This document shows, piece by piece, positions 26,942-35,483 of a stretch of DNA of 64,000 bases (position 1 is its first letter; each line of letters begins with the position of its first letter). The stretch is from CAWAPD01 sp963783865 (GTDB taxonomy: Bacteria > Actinomycetota > Thermoleophilia > UBA2241): NCBI GenBank assembly GCA_963783865.1, contig CAWAPD010000002.1, positions 434,001 to 498,000 of the forward strand. Direction: 5' to 3'. Position numbers and translations under genes: made by a program. The notes below the pieces were generated by a model. The model saw only the letters and a list, made by a program, of their open reading frames with translations, was not told where the DNA came from and searched no databases.

Positions 26942-28087
26942 CTACGTCAGCGCCTTCCTCACCCTCTCGAGCGCCTCGCCCAGGGCCGACCGCGGGCAGG
27001 CGAAGTTCAGCCGCAGGAACCCCGGCGCCCCGAAGTCGACCCCGTCGCTGAGGGCCACGCCCTCGGCCAGACAGGCGGCGATGGGATCGGGCGCGCGGCA
27101 GCCGCGCACGTCGAGCCACGCCAGGTAGGTGGCCTCGACGTGCGCCGTCGACGCCCCCGGCAGCTCCTCGGCGACCCAGCGGCCGACCAGGTCCCGGTTG
27201 CCGCGCAGGTAGTCGAGCAGCGCGGCGAGCCACGGGCCGCCCTCGCGGTACGCGGCCTCGGCGGCCGCTGCTCCGAAGGTGCCGGGGATCTCGAACTCCA
27301 CGAGGCCTCGCCCCGGCGCCCGGAAGGCCCGGCGCAAGGCCGCGTCGGGCACCACGGCGAAGGCGAACTGGAGCCCGGGCAGGTTGAACGTCTTGCTCGG
27401 GGACATCAGGGTGACCGAGCGACCCGCGACGCCTGGGTCGACCAGCACGCTGGGCAGGTGCTCGACCGGGTCGAGGAGCAGGTCGCAGTGGATCTCGTCG
27501 GAGCAGAGCACGAGGTCGTGGCGGCGGCAGAACTCCGCGACCGCCGCGATCTCCTCCCGTGAATACGCCCGCCCCACCGGGTTGTGCGGGCTGCAGAAGA
27601 TGAGGAGGCGCGTGTCGGGCGTGACCGCCGCCTCCATCTCGTCGAGGGGCAGCCGCCAGCGGCCGTCCTCCGCCCTGCTCGCCGGCACGGTCAGCAGCCG
27701 CCGCGACTGCGCCGGCGGCGCCCTGAGGATGGGCGGGTACATGGGCGAGACGGTCATGACCGTCTCGCCCTCCCCCGCGAACGCCTTGCAGCACAGGTTG
27801 AACCCGGCGGTCACGCCGGGCAGCCAGACGATCCAGTCCGGCTCGACCCGCCAGCCGTAGCGCTCCGCCAGGTGGTCGACGACCGCCTCGACCAGCGGCT
27901 CGGTGATGCGCGTGTAGCCGAACACGCCGTGCCGGGCCCGCGCCTCGAGCGCGGCCACGACCGGCGGCGGCGAGGCGAAGTCCATGTCGGCGACCCACAG
28001 GTTGAGCGTGCCCGGCGGGTACTTGTCCCACTTGTAGCTGCCGGTGCCGGCGCGGTCGATCGGGATGTCGAAGTCGAAGCCCGTCAT
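26942..28087 (-). CDS. MalY/PatB-type PLP-dependent C-S lyase
   Basis: The 381-residue fold-type I PLP enzyme belongs to the MalY/PatB group that cleaves cystathionine or other cysteine S-conjugates, often annotated as aminotransferase. Evidence: the N-terminal FDFDIPIDRAGTGSYKWDKY, WVADMDFASPPPV motif, CSPHNPVGRAY and the lysine that binds PLP in SPSKTFNLPGLQ (about residue 229). Start ATG 28087 is only 7 nt after a -10 box, so the mRNA is essentially leaderless. It is monocistronic, convergent with the small membrane gene. Confidence 0.9.
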   Translation of the reverse strand: MTGFDFDIPIDRAGTGSYKWDKYPPGTLNLWVADMDFASPPPVVAALEARARHGVFGYTRITEPLVEAVVDHLAERYGWRVEPDWIVWLPGVTAGFNLCCKAFAGEGETVMTVSPMYPPILRAPPAQSRRLLTVPASRAEDGRWRLPLDEMEAAVTPDTRLLIFCSPHNPVGRAYSREEIAAVAEFCRRHDLVLCSDEIHCDLLLDPVEHLPSVLVDPGVAGRSVTLMSPSKTFNLPGLQFAFAVVPDAALRRAFRAPGRGLVEFEIPGTFGAAAAEAAYREGGPWLAALLDYLRGNRDLVGRWVAEELPGASTAHVEATYLAWLDVRGCRAPDPIAACLAEGVALSDGVDFGAPGFLRLNFACPRSALGEALERVRKALT

Positions 28088-28094
28088 CGGCGTG

Positions 28095-28100
28095 ATGCTA
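28095..28100 (-). promoter_or_regulatory. -10 box placed for a leaderless mRNA
   Basis: TAGCAT on the minus strand ends 7 nt before the ATG at 28087, giving a leader of 0-1 nt. Confidence 0.5.
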
Positions 28101-28130
28101 CCCGCTGGGGCCGCGCGGCACGAGCGGGCC

Positions 28131-28173
28131 GCCGCGGCGGGCGGCCGACGAAGCGGCCGCCGCCCGCCGCGGC
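28131..28173 (-). terminator. hairpin after lysS
   Basis: 15-bp arms (28131-28145 and 28159-28173) begin right after the lysS stop codon at 28175. Confidence 0.6.
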
Positions 28174-28174
28174 G

Positions 28175-29662
28175 TCAGCTGCGCAGCTGCGGGAACAGGA
28201 TCACGTCGCGGATCGACGGGCTGTCGGTGAGCACCATGACCAGCCGGTCGATGCCCATACCCATGCCGCCGGTAGGCGGCATGCCGTGCTCCATCGCCTC
28301 GAGGAAGTCCTCGTCGAGCTGGTGGGCCTCTTCGTCGCCGGCGTCGAAGGCGGCGAGCTGGTCGAGGAACCGCTGCCGCTGGTCGTCGGGGTCGTTGAGC
28401 TCGGAGAACGCGTTGGAGCTCTCCATGCCGCCGATGAACCCCTCGAAGCGCTCGACGAAGCGGGGGTCGTGCAGCGTCTTCTTGGCGAAGGGGCTGAGCT
28501 CGAGCGGGTACTCGGTGATGAACACCGGCTGGATCAGGGCGGGCTCGACCAGCGCGCTGAACAGCTCGTCGACCTGCGTACCCCAGGTGGGGGCCGGCGG
28601 GACGCGGTCGCCGAGCCCCTTCTCCGCGATGGCCGCCTGCAGGCCGGCGACGTCGCGCACCGCGTCGGCGCCGATGTCGATGCCGCTCGCGTCGAGCACG
28701 GCCTGGCGCATCGTGAGGCGCGGCCAGGGAGGCGTGAGGTCGATCTCGTGACCGCGGAAGTGGGTCACGAGACCGCCGGCCGCCTCGGCGGCCGCGGCGA
28801 CCAGGCCCTCGACCATCGTCATCACGTGGTCGTAGTCCACGTAGGCCTCGTAGGTCTCGAGCATCGTGAACTCGGGGTTGTGCTTGAAGCTGATCCCCTC
28901 GTTGCGGAAGTCCTTGCCGATCTCGTAGACGCGGTCGATGCCGCCGACGATGAGCCGTTTGAGGTAGAGCTCGACGGCGATGCGCAGGTAGAGGTCGCGC
29001 TTGAGCTCGTTGTGGTGGGTCACGAAGGGGCGCGCCATGGCGCCGCCGTACAGGGGCTGCAGGATCGGTGTCTCGACCTCGACGAAGCCGCGCTCGTCGA
29101 GGAAGCGGCGGACGGCGGCGATGATGTGCGCCCGCTTGAGGAACACGTCGCGGACCTCGTCGTTGGCGATGAGGTCGAGGTAGCGGCGCCGGTAGCGCGT
29201 CTCGACGTCGGTCAGGCCGTGGAACTTCTCGGGCGGCTCGCGCAGCGTCTTGGTCAGCAGCCGACAGCCGGCGGGCCTCAGCGAGAGCTCGCCGCGCCGG
29301 GTGCGGGTCATCGTGCCCTCGGCGCCGACGATGTCGCCGACGTCGAGGTCGAGCAGGGCGGCGAAGGCGTCGGCGCCGAGGCCGTCGACCGTCGCGAACA
29401 GCTGCAGGCGGCCGCTGCCGTCCTTGATGGTCAGGAAGGCGAGCTTGCCGTGCTCGCGACGCGACAGGATGCGGCCGGCGACGCGGTGCACGTCGGGGGA
29501 CTCCTCGCCGGGCTGCAGGCTCTCGTAGGCCTCGCGCAGCGCGCCGATCTCCTCGCGCCCCTCGTACTTGGTGGGAAAGGCGACGCCGCCGGCGGCGCGC
29601 AGGTCTTCGAGCTTGCGCCGCCGCTCGTCGTGCGGAGTGACCGGGTGGTCGGCGGCGTCCAC
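28175..29662 (-). CDS. lysS: lysyl-tRNA synthetase, class II
   Basis: The 495-residue class II synthetase charges tRNA-Lys. It has the N-terminal OB-fold anticodon domain (VAGRILSRREHGKLAFLTI, about residues 62-80), class II motif 1 around RRFLDERGFVEVETPILQ, motif 2 FRNEGISFKHNPEFTMLE and motif 3 GMGMGIDRLVMVLTD near the end. It follows greA by 16 nt and both share a promoter within the 3' end of dusB. Adjacent hairpin ends the transcript. Confidence 0.97.
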   Translation of the reverse strand: MDAADHPVTPHDERRRKLEDLRAAGGVAFPTKYEGREEIGALREAYESLQPGEESPDVHRVAGRILSRREHGKLAFLTIKDGSGRLQLFATVDGLGADAFAALLDLDVGDIVGAEGTMTRTRRGELSLRPAGCRLLTKTLREPPEKFHGLTDVETRYRRRYLDLIANDEVRDVFLKRAHIIAAVRRFLDERGFVEVETPILQPLYGGAMARPFVTHHNELKRDLYLRIAVELYLKRLIVGGIDRVYEIGKDFRNEGISFKHNPEFTMLETYEAYVDYDHVMTMVEGLVAAAAEAAGGLVTHFRGHEIDLTPPWPRLTMRQAVLDASGIDIGADAVRDVAGLQAAIAEKGLGDRVPPAPTWGTQVDELFSALVEPALIQPVFITEYPLELSPFAKKTLHDPRFVERFEGFIGGMESSNAFSELNDPDDQRQRFLDQLAAFDAGDEEAHQLDEDFLEAMEHGMPPTGGMGMGIDRLVMVLTDSPSIRDVILFPQLRS

Positions 29663-29678
29663 GGCGGGCGAGCTGGCT

Positions 29679-30158
29679 CTAGGCCAGCTCGATGGCGATG
29701 ATCTTGAACCTCGTCTCGCCCTTGGGGACGATGACCTTGACGACGTCGCCGGGCTTGGTGCCCATGATGGCGCGTCCGACCGGGGACTCGTTCGACAGCT
29801 TGTGATCGGTCGGGTCGGCCTCGGCCGAGCCGACGATCGAGTACTGGATCACGTCACCGCGCTTGACGTCCTGGATCGTGACCTTGGTGCCGACGCCGAC
29901 GACGTCGGTCTTGACGTCCTTGGGGTCGATGACCACGGCGGAACGCAGCTTCTCCTCGAGGGCGAAGATGCGCTGCTCGACCATGGCCTGCTCGTTCTTG
30001 GCGTCGTCGTACTCCGAGTTCTCGCTGATGTCGCCGAAGTAGCGCGACTCCTTGATGCGCTCGGCCACCTCTTCACGCTTCTTGGTGGACAGGTACTCGA
30101 CCTCGTCCTTCAAGCGGCGATAACCCTCGGGGGTCAGTGTGATCTCTCTGTCAGGCAC
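29679..30158 (-). CDS. greA: transcription elongation factor GreA
   Basis: GreA rescues backtracked RNA polymerase by stimulating transcript cleavage. The 159-residue product has the N-terminal coiled coil (LTPEGYRRLKDEVEYLSTKK onward) with the acidic tip in GDISENSEYDDAKNEQ (about residues 40-55) and the C-terminal FKBP-like domain ending PKGETRFKIIAI. It starts with GTG after AAAGGA. It heads a two-gene unit with lysS. Confidence 0.97.
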   Translation of the reverse strand: MPDREITLTPEGYRRLKDEVEYLSTKKREEVAERIKESRYFGDISENSEYDDAKNEQAMVEQRIFALEEKLRSAVVIDPKDVKTDVVGVGTKVTIQDVKRGDVIQYSIVGSAEADPTDHKLSNESPVGRAIMGTKPGDVVKVIVPKGETRFKIIAIELA

Positions 30159-30206
30159 GCGGTTTCCTTTCGGATCGGCAGAGCCCCTCTGCCCGAATGG
30201 CCCGAC

Positions 30207-30235
30207 AGTATAGACCGTCCCCTACCGGATGCCAA
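30207..30235 (-). promoter_or_regulatory. sigma-70 promoter of greA-lysS
   Basis: Minus-strand TTGGCA (30230-30235), a 17-nt spacer and TATACT (30207-30212), start near 30200. The -35 box lies inside the end of dusB. The roughly 40-nt leader contains a 7-bp hairpin at 30176-30192. Confidence 0.75.
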
Positions 30236-31271
30236 CCTGTTCGAGAGCGACGACGAGCGCCTCGAGGTCGGGCGCGCCCATGAGCGCGCGGGCCTCGGCG
30301 GCGTCGAGCGTGCCGCGGCGGCGGTAGCGCGGCCAGAAGCCGCGGAGGTGGCCGACGGCGCGCGGCCCGAGGTCGGCGACCGCGTCGGCCACGAAGCGGG
30401 CCAGCTCGGCCCGGCGCTCGTCGCGCGGCGGTGGCGGCGCGCCGGTCAGCAGCTCGGCGAAGACCCAGGGGCGGCCGAGGGCGGCGCGGGCGACCATGAC
30501 GGCGGCGACGCCACCGTCGAGCAGCCCGCGCACGCGCTCGCGGCCGCTCCCGTCGGGCGTCACGTCGCCCGAGGCGAGCACCGGCACCGGCAGCTCGGCT
30601 GCCAGCGCCAGCGTGAGCGCGTGGTCGGCCGTGCCGCGGTAGAGCTGCGCGGCCGTGCGCGGGTGGATGCAGACCGCCGCGGCGCCGGCGGCGACGAGGC
30701 GGGGCGCCACGCGGCGCCCCGCCTCGTCGCCCTCGCGCAGCCCGCCGCGGATCTTGACCGTCACCGGCACCGTCCCGCCGACGGCCTCGACCACGGCGCG
30801 CACGCACTCGGCCGCCAGGTCGGGCGCGCCCAGCAGCGCGGCGCCGGCGCCCGTCTTCATCACCTTGCGCACCGGGCAGGCCATGTTCAGGTCGACGAGG
30901 GCGGCGCCGGCCTGCACGCAGGCCGGCGCCGCCCTCCCCAGCATGACGGGGTCGGCGCCGAACAGCTGGAACCCCACCGGCCGCTCGTCGTCGCCGCAGC
31001 GCAGGTAGTCGACCGTCCGCCGGTTGCCGTAGGCGATCCCGTGCGACGAGATCATCTCGGTGTACACGAGGCCGGCGCCCCAGCGACGCACGCCGCGCCG
31101 GAACGACTGGTCGCTGATCCCCGCCATCGGCGCCATGAAGAGGCGGCGGTCGAGCGTCAGCGAGCCGATCGAGAGGGGTCGCAGCAGCGCTGCCGCGAGC
31201 TCGTCGGGCGTCCCGGCGGGCGGCGGCGCCTCCGGCCCGGCGCCCGCCGCATCGTCGTCAGGCGTCGGCAT
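30222..31271 (-). CDS. dusB: tRNA-dihydrouridine synthase
   Basis: This FMN enzyme reduces uridines in tRNA D-loops. The 349-residue protein has the start LFMAPMAGISDQSFRRGVR, the Dus signature LVDLNMACPVRKV with its catalytic Cys (about residues 129-140), VKIRGGL and HPRTAAQLYRG with the FMN ligands, and GSGDV-like ASGDVTPDG. Either GTG 31274 or the adjacent ATG 31271 starts it. It follows coaX by about 20 nt in a long biosynthetic operon. The conserved catalytic segment overlies an 18-bp perfect palindrome. Confidence 0.92.
   Translation of the reverse strand: MPTPDDDAAGAGPEAPPPAGTPDELAAALLRPLSIGSLTLDRRLFMAPMAGISDQSFRRGVRRWGAGLVYTEMISSHGIAYGNRRTVDYLRCGDDERPVGFQLFGADPVMLGRAAPACVQAGAALVDLNMACPVRKVMKTGAGAALLGAPDLAAECVRAVVEAVGGTVPVTVKIRGGLREGDEAGRRVAPRLVAAGAAAVCIHPRTAAQLYRGTADHALTLALAAELPVPVLASGDVTPDGSGRERVRGLLDGGVAAVMVARAALGRPWVFAELLTGAPPPPRDERRAELARFVADAVADLGPRAVGHLRGFWPRYRRRGTLDAAEARALMGAPDLEALVVALEQVGIR
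30897..30936. repeat. perfect inverted repeat inside dusB
   Basis: Arms of 18 bp (30897-30914, 30919-30936) with a CACG loop encode APACVQAGAALVD just before the catalytic cysteine, a region with no extra residues relative to the family. Confidence 0.75.
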
Positions 31272-31295
31272 CACCGCGACGACCGGCGACGCGAC

Positions 31296-32075
31296 TCACC
31301 GCTCGTGCGGCGCCTGGCGCCGCAGCACGAGCTCGATGCCGCGCAGGGTGAGGAACTCGTCGACGTGGTCGATGCAGGCCGCGTGGCGCGCGATCATCGG
31401 GCCCAGCCCGCCGGTGGCGACGATCGTCGCCTGCGCGCCGAGCTCCTCGCGGATGGCGGCGACGATGCCCTCGACCTGCCCGGCGAACCCGTACACGGTG
31501 CCCGCCTGCAGGCTCTCGGTCGTCGACTTGCCGATCACGCGGTCGGGTTCGGTCAGGTCGACCTTGGTGAGCTTGGCGGCACGCGTGGTCAGGGCCTCCA
31601 TCGAGACCTCGATGCCAGGCGCGATCACCCCGCCCAGGTAGTCGCCGGCGGCGGAGATGACGTCGAAGGTCGTGGCCGTGCCGAAGTCGACCACGACGCA
31701 CGGCCCTCCGTAGCGGTCGAAGGCGGCCACCGCGTTGACGATACGGTCGGCGCCGACCTCGGCCGGGTTCTTCAGGTCGATGCGCATGCCGGTGCGGATG
31801 CCGGGTCCCACGACGAACGGCTCGATGCCCAGGTGCTTCTCGCACATGGCGACCCACTGCGAGGTCAGCCGCGGCACGACCGAGGCGATGGCGACCTCGT
31901 CGATGACGTCCGCGGGCCGCTGGTCGAGGAGCGCGAAGAAGCCCGCCAGCAGGCCGGCGATCTCGTCGCTCGTGCGGTGGCGCACGGTGGCGATGCGCCA
32001 GTCGTTCACGATCCGCTGGCCCTCGAGCAGCCCTATCGCCGTCTGCGTGTTGCCCACATCCACCGCCAGCAGCAT
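31296..32075 (-). CDS. coaX: type III pantothenate kinase
   Basis: CoaX phosphorylates pantothenate in the first step of coenzyme A synthesis. The 259-residue protein has the ASKHA-fold motifs LLAVDVGNTQTAIG (residues 2-15), VDFGTATTFDVI near residue 130 and GGVIAPGIEVS. It abuts nadC (adjacent stop and start) and is followed by dusB, an arrangement common in Actinobacteria where coaX and nadC are neighbours. Confidence 0.96.
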   Translation of the reverse strand: MLLAVDVGNTQTAIGLLEGQRIVNDWRIATVRHRTSDEIAGLLAGFFALLDQRPADVIDEVAIASVVPRLTSQWVAMCEKHLGIEPFVVGPGIRTGMRIDLKNPAEVGADRIVNAVAAFDRYGGPCVVVDFGTATTFDVISAAGDYLGGVIAPGIEVSMEALTTRAAKLTKVDLTEPDRVIGKSTTESLQAGTVYGFAGQVEGIVAAIREELGAQATIVATGGLGPMIARHAACIDHVDEFLTLRGIELVLRRQAPHER

Positions 32076-32915
32076 CTACTCCACCACCAGACTGAGGTCG
32101 ATCCAGACGGCGTTGGTCGTGAGCGCGCCGGCCGAGATGACGTCGGCCCCGGCCGCGGCGAAGGCGCGCACGTCGTCGATCGTCACGCCCCCGGAGACCT
32201 CGACCGTCGCCCGCCCGGCGACGCGCGCGACGGCGGCGCGGACCTGGTCCGGCTCCATGTTGTCGAGCAGGATCACGTTCGCGCCGGCGGCCAGCGCCTC
32301 GTCGAGCTGATCGAGGGTGTCGACCTCGACCTCGAGCCCGTGTGCGTGCTCGGCCGAGCCGCGCACCGCTTCGATGGCCCGGCGCACGCCGCCCGCGGCG
32401 GCGATGTGGTTGTCCTTGATCATGGCGCCGTCGAACAGGCCAAAGCGATGGGGACGGCCGCCGCCGTGGGCGATCGCGGCCTTCTCCAGGGCGCGCAGGC
32501 CGGGCGTGGTCTTGCGGGTGCCGGCGATGCGCGCCTTCGTGCCGGCCGTCTCGGCCACGTAGCGCGACGTGAGGGTCGCGACGCCGGACAGGCGCGAGAG
32601 CAGATTGAGGCCCGTGCGCTCGAGGGCCAGGATGCTCGCCAGACGGCCCTCGAGCGTGGTGATCGTCTGCTCTTCCTCGAAGGGCTCCCCGTCGCCGACA
32701 AGAAACTCGACGCGCAGGTCGGCGTCGACCAGGCGAGCCGCCTCCTCGAAAGCGAGCGTGCCCGAGAGCACCCCGTCCTGGCGCGCCTCGACACGCGCCC
32801 GTCCGGGCGCGTCGAAGGCGCGCCCCGTCAGGTCGCCGAAGCCGGCCAGGTCCTCGTCGAGGGCGGCGCGCGCCACCCGGCGCGCGGCCTCGCGCAGCGC
32901 GTACGGCGCGCTCAT
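32076..32915 (-). CDS. nadC: nicotinate-nucleotide pyrophosphorylase (quinolinate PRTase)
   Basis: NadC converts quinolinate and PRPP to nicotinate mononucleotide in de novo NAD synthesis. The 279-residue protein has LNLLSRLSGVATLTSRYV (about residues 100-117), the KTTPGLRALEK substrate loop, GGGRPHRFGLFDGAMIKDNH and the C-terminal SGGVTIDDVRAFA barrel motifs. Its ATG overlaps the nadB stop codon by 4 nt, so expression is coupled. Quinolinate synthase nadA is not in this window. Confidence 0.97.
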   Translation of the reverse strand: MSAPYALREAARRVARAALDEDLAGFGDLTGRAFDAPGRARVEARQDGVLSGTLAFEEAARLVDADLRVEFLVGDGEPFEEEQTITTLEGRLASILALERTGLNLLSRLSGVATLTSRYVAETAGTKARIAGTRKTTPGLRALEKAAIAHGGGRPHRFGLFDGAMIKDNHIAAAGGVRRAIEAVRGSAEHAHGLEVEVDTLDQLDEALAAGANVILLDNMEPDQVRAAVARVAGRATVEVSGGVTIDDVRAFAAAGADVISAGALTTNAVWIDLSLVVE

Positions 32916-34561
32916 CGCACCCCCCGGTCGCTCTGGTACTCCGGCAGGCGCAGCGTGAGGTGGCGCTGCCAGTGGTAGTCGTCGCGCTCGACGAAGTCCT
33001 CGCGCACGTGCACGCCGCGCGACTCCTGGCGCAGCAGCGCCGTCTTGGTCACCTGGGTGGCGAGCGTGAGGATGTTCAGCAGCTCGTACTCGGGCGGTCC
33101 CGGCACGCCGAGGCGCAGCGACGAGTACGACGTCCGCAGCTCCTCGAGCGCGGCGAGCAGGTCGTCCTCACGCCGCACCATGCCGACCTTGTCCGACATC
33201 GTGCGGTTCACCCGGGCCCGCGTCGCCGCCACGTCGCTCGTATCGCCCCGCGTGTCGCCGGGCGCGGGAAGCTCGAGCTTGAGACGCCGCACGTCTTCGC
33301 CGAGGCCGCCGATGTAGCGGTCGAGGTGGCGCACCACGCGGTCGCCGAACACGAGTCCCTCGAGCAGCGAGTTCGAGGCCAGACGGTTGGCCCCGTGCAC
33401 GCCGGTGCTGGCCACCTCGCCGGCCGCGTACAGGCCGGGGACCGTCGTGCGGCCCCACACGTCGGTCGCCACGCCCCCGATGAAGTAGTGCGCCACCGGC
33501 GCCACCGGGATCAGGTCGCGCGACATGTCGAGCCCGTGCTCGGCGAGCAGGGCCGTGACACGCGGGAAACGCCTGGCGAGCATGGCCGCGTCGAGGCCGG
33601 TGGCGTCGAGGTAGACGCACTCGGCCCCGTCGCGCTTCATCTCGGCCGTCATGGCGCGCACGACCACGTCGCGGGCGGCGAGCTCGGCCTTGGGGTCGAC
33701 GCCGACCATGAAGCGCTCGCCTTGCGCGTTGCGCAGCAGGGCGCCTTCGCCGCGCAGCGCCTCGGTCACCAGCGGCGTCGGCGACGACCCGACGGCCAGG
33801 CCGGTGGGATGGAACTGCACGAACTCGAGGTCGCGGACCGAGGCGCCGGCCCGGTAGGCCATCGCCACGCCGTCGCCGGTGGCCACGGCCGGGTTGGTGG
33901 TGCGTTCGAAGACCTGGCCGGCGCCGCCGGTCGCGAGGATCGTCACCATCGCCAGGTTGAGGGTGGTCTCGCCGTCACGCAGGTTGACCGACAGGGCGCC
34001 GATGCAGCGGCCGTCGATCGTCAAGAGGTCGATGACGAACTCGTCCTCGTAGAGCTGCACGCGGCTGCCGACGCGGGCCGCCTCGGCGAGCGCGCTCGAC
34101 ACTTCGGCCCCGGTGGCGTCGCCGCCGGCGTGCAGCACCCGGCGCACCGAGTGCGCGCCCTCCTTGCCGAGCACGATCTCGCCGTTCTGGCGGTCGAAGC
34201 GCGGGCAGATGTCGATCAGCTCGCGCACGCGGTCGGGCCCCTCGTTCACCAGCACCCGCACGGCGTCGGGATCGCAGAGGCCGGCGCCGGCGTTGACCGT
34301 GTCCTGGAAGTGCAGCTCCGGAGAGTCGGACTCGCCCAGGGCGGCGGCGATGCCTCCCTGGGCGAGGAACGTGGTGGTGTCGTTCAGCGAGGCCTTGGTC
34401 AGCAGCCCGGTGTGCCAGCGGCGGGCGGCGGCGATGGCGGCCGTGAGGCCGGCGATGCCGCCGCCCAGCACGAGCACGTCGAACTGGCGCCGCAGCAGCG
34501 GCCGTTCGGGCAGGCTCGCGATGAAGGGGCGGGGACCGCCCTGCTGGATCTCGACCGTCAC
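32912..34561 (-). CDS. nadB: L-aspartate oxidase
   Basis: NadB is an FAD enzyme that oxidises aspartate to iminoaspartate, using fumarate or oxygen, for quinolinate synthesis. From GTG 34561 (GGAGG at 5 nt, overlapping the folK stop) the product has 549 residues: FAD motif VLVLGGGIAGLTAAIAAAR, TFLAQGGIAAALG, the succinate-dehydrogenase-like VQFHPTG and HYFIGGVATDVWGRT, and GANRLASNSLLEG. The open frame runs further upstream but lacks a start signal. It links the folate and NAD gene groups in one transcript. Confidence 0.95.
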   Translation of the reverse strand: MTVEIQQGGPRPFIASLPERPLLRRQFDVLVLGGGIAGLTAAIAAARRWHTGLLTKASLNDTTTFLAQGGIAAALGESDSPELHFQDTVNAGAGLCDPDAVRVLVNEGPDRVRELIDICPRFDRQNGEIVLGKEGAHSVRRVLHAGGDATGAEVSSALAEAARVGSRVQLYEDEFVIDLLTIDGRCIGALSVNLRDGETTLNLAMVTILATGGAGQVFERTTNPAVATGDGVAMAYRAGASVRDLEFVQFHPTGLAVGSSPTPLVTEALRGEGALLRNAQGERFMVGVDPKAELAARDVVVRAMTAEMKRDGAECVYLDATGLDAAMLARRFPRVTALLAEHGLDMSRDLIPVAPVAHYFIGGVATDVWGRTTVPGLYAAGEVASTGVHGANRLASNSLLEGLVFGDRVVRHLDRYIGGLGEDVRRLKLELPAPGDTRGDTSDVAATRARVNRTMSDKVGMVRREDDLLAALEELRTSYSSLRLGVPGPPEYELLNILTLATQVTKTALLRQESRGVHVREDFVERDDYHWQRHLTLRLPEYQSDRGVR

Positions 34562-35076
34562 TCGTCCTCCGCTGCCTGGTAGAGTGCCACCCCCTGCTCG
34601 GGGGCGAGCCGCGCCGCGCCGGCCGCGACATCGAACTCCGGCATGCCACGGGCGTACGTCCACACCTCGGCGAGAGGGACGAGGACGAAGGCCCGCTGCC
34701 AGAGCCGGGGGTGCGGGAGCGTCAGCTCGGGGTCGTCCCGCTCCACACCTTCGAGCAGCAGTATATCGACATCGAGCGTGCGCGGGCCAAAGCGCACGCC
34801 GCGCTCGCGGCCGGCGGCGTCCTCGATCCCCTGGCAGGCCCGCAGCAGCGGCAACGGCTCGAGCGCCGTGTCGAGGCACACCACCTGGTTCAGGAAGCTC
34901 GGCTGGTCGGTCAGGTCCCGCGGGGCCGTCTCGTAGACGCGCGAGGCCGCGACCACGCTGGTCCCAGGCAGCGCCGCCAGGGCCTCGCGCGCGGCCGCGA
35001 GACGGCCGGCGCGGTCGCCCAGGTTGGAGCCCAGCGAGACGAAGGCGCGCCGTGCGACGGCGGCGTCGCCGGTCAT
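34558..35076 (-). CDS. folK: 6-hydroxymethyl-7,8-dihydropterin pyrophosphokinase
   Basis: FolK activates the dihydropterin for coupling to p-aminobenzoate. The 172-residue product has FVSLGSNLGDRAGRL at the N-terminus, SRVYETAP, PSFLNQVV and the signature RFGPRTLDVDILL with LPHPRLWQRAFVLVPLAEV. It overlaps folB at its start and nadB at its end by 4 nt each. ATG 35076 is the start. Confidence 0.96.
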   Translation of the reverse strand: MTGDAAVARRAFVSLGSNLGDRAGRLAAAREALAALPGTSVVAASRVYETAPRDLTDQPSFLNQVVCLDTALEPLPLLRACQGIEDAAGRERGVRFGPRTLDVDILLLEGVERDDPELTLPHPRLWQRAFVLVPLAEVWTYARGMPEFDVAAGAARLAPEQGVALYQAAEDE

Positions 35077-35459
35077 CGCGAGTAGACGACCTCGGCGCAG
35101 GCGGCCGTCGCCGGCGCTCCGACCGGCGGCGACGGCTTGCGCACGGCCACGCTGAGGCGACGGAGGTCGCCGGCCGCCCAGAGGCGGTCGGCGACCTCCG
35201 TCGCCAGCCGCTCGATGAGCTTGTACTCGCGCTCGCCGGCGGTGACGGCGACCAGCTCGGCCACGGCCGCGTAGTCGACGGTCTGCGCCAGATCGTCGTC
35301 GCGGTAGTCGTGGGCGAGCGGCGAGAGGCGTACGTCGACCAGCAGCGTCTGCGCCTCTCGCCGCTCCTCGTCGGTCACGCCGCAGCGGCAGCGGACCTCG
35401 AGGCCCTCGAGGGCGATCGTCACGTCACGCGCGTGCTCGTCCACGTCTCCTCCGCTCAT
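35073..35459 (-). CDS. folB: dihydroneopterin aldolase
   Basis: FolB cleaves dihydroneopterin to the hydroxymethyl-dihydropterin used by FolK. The 128-residue protein shows the family pattern IALEGLEVRCRCGVTDEERREAQ with the active-site glutamate, DDLAQTVDYAAVAELV and LIERLATEVADRLW, and a C-terminal VRKPSPPVGA. The order folP-folB-folK is standard. It begins at ATG 35459, 24 nt after folP. Confidence 0.95.
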   Translation of the reverse strand: MSGGDVDEHARDVTIALEGLEVRCRCGVTDEERREAQTLLVDVRLSPLAHDYRDDDLAQTVDYAAVAELVAVTAGEREYKLIERLATEVADRLWAAGDLRRLSVAVRKPSPPVGAPATAACAEVVYSR

Positions 35460-35483
35460 TGCCGGCGCCCCGTCCGAGCGCCG

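Noticed and set aside
29568..32978. Very long plus-strand open frame (over 1100 codons) opposite greA-dusB-coaX-nadC
   Set aside because: It is the antisense frame of several well-identified genes; high G+C removes stop codons. The His/Arg/Gly/Ala-rich translation matches no family.
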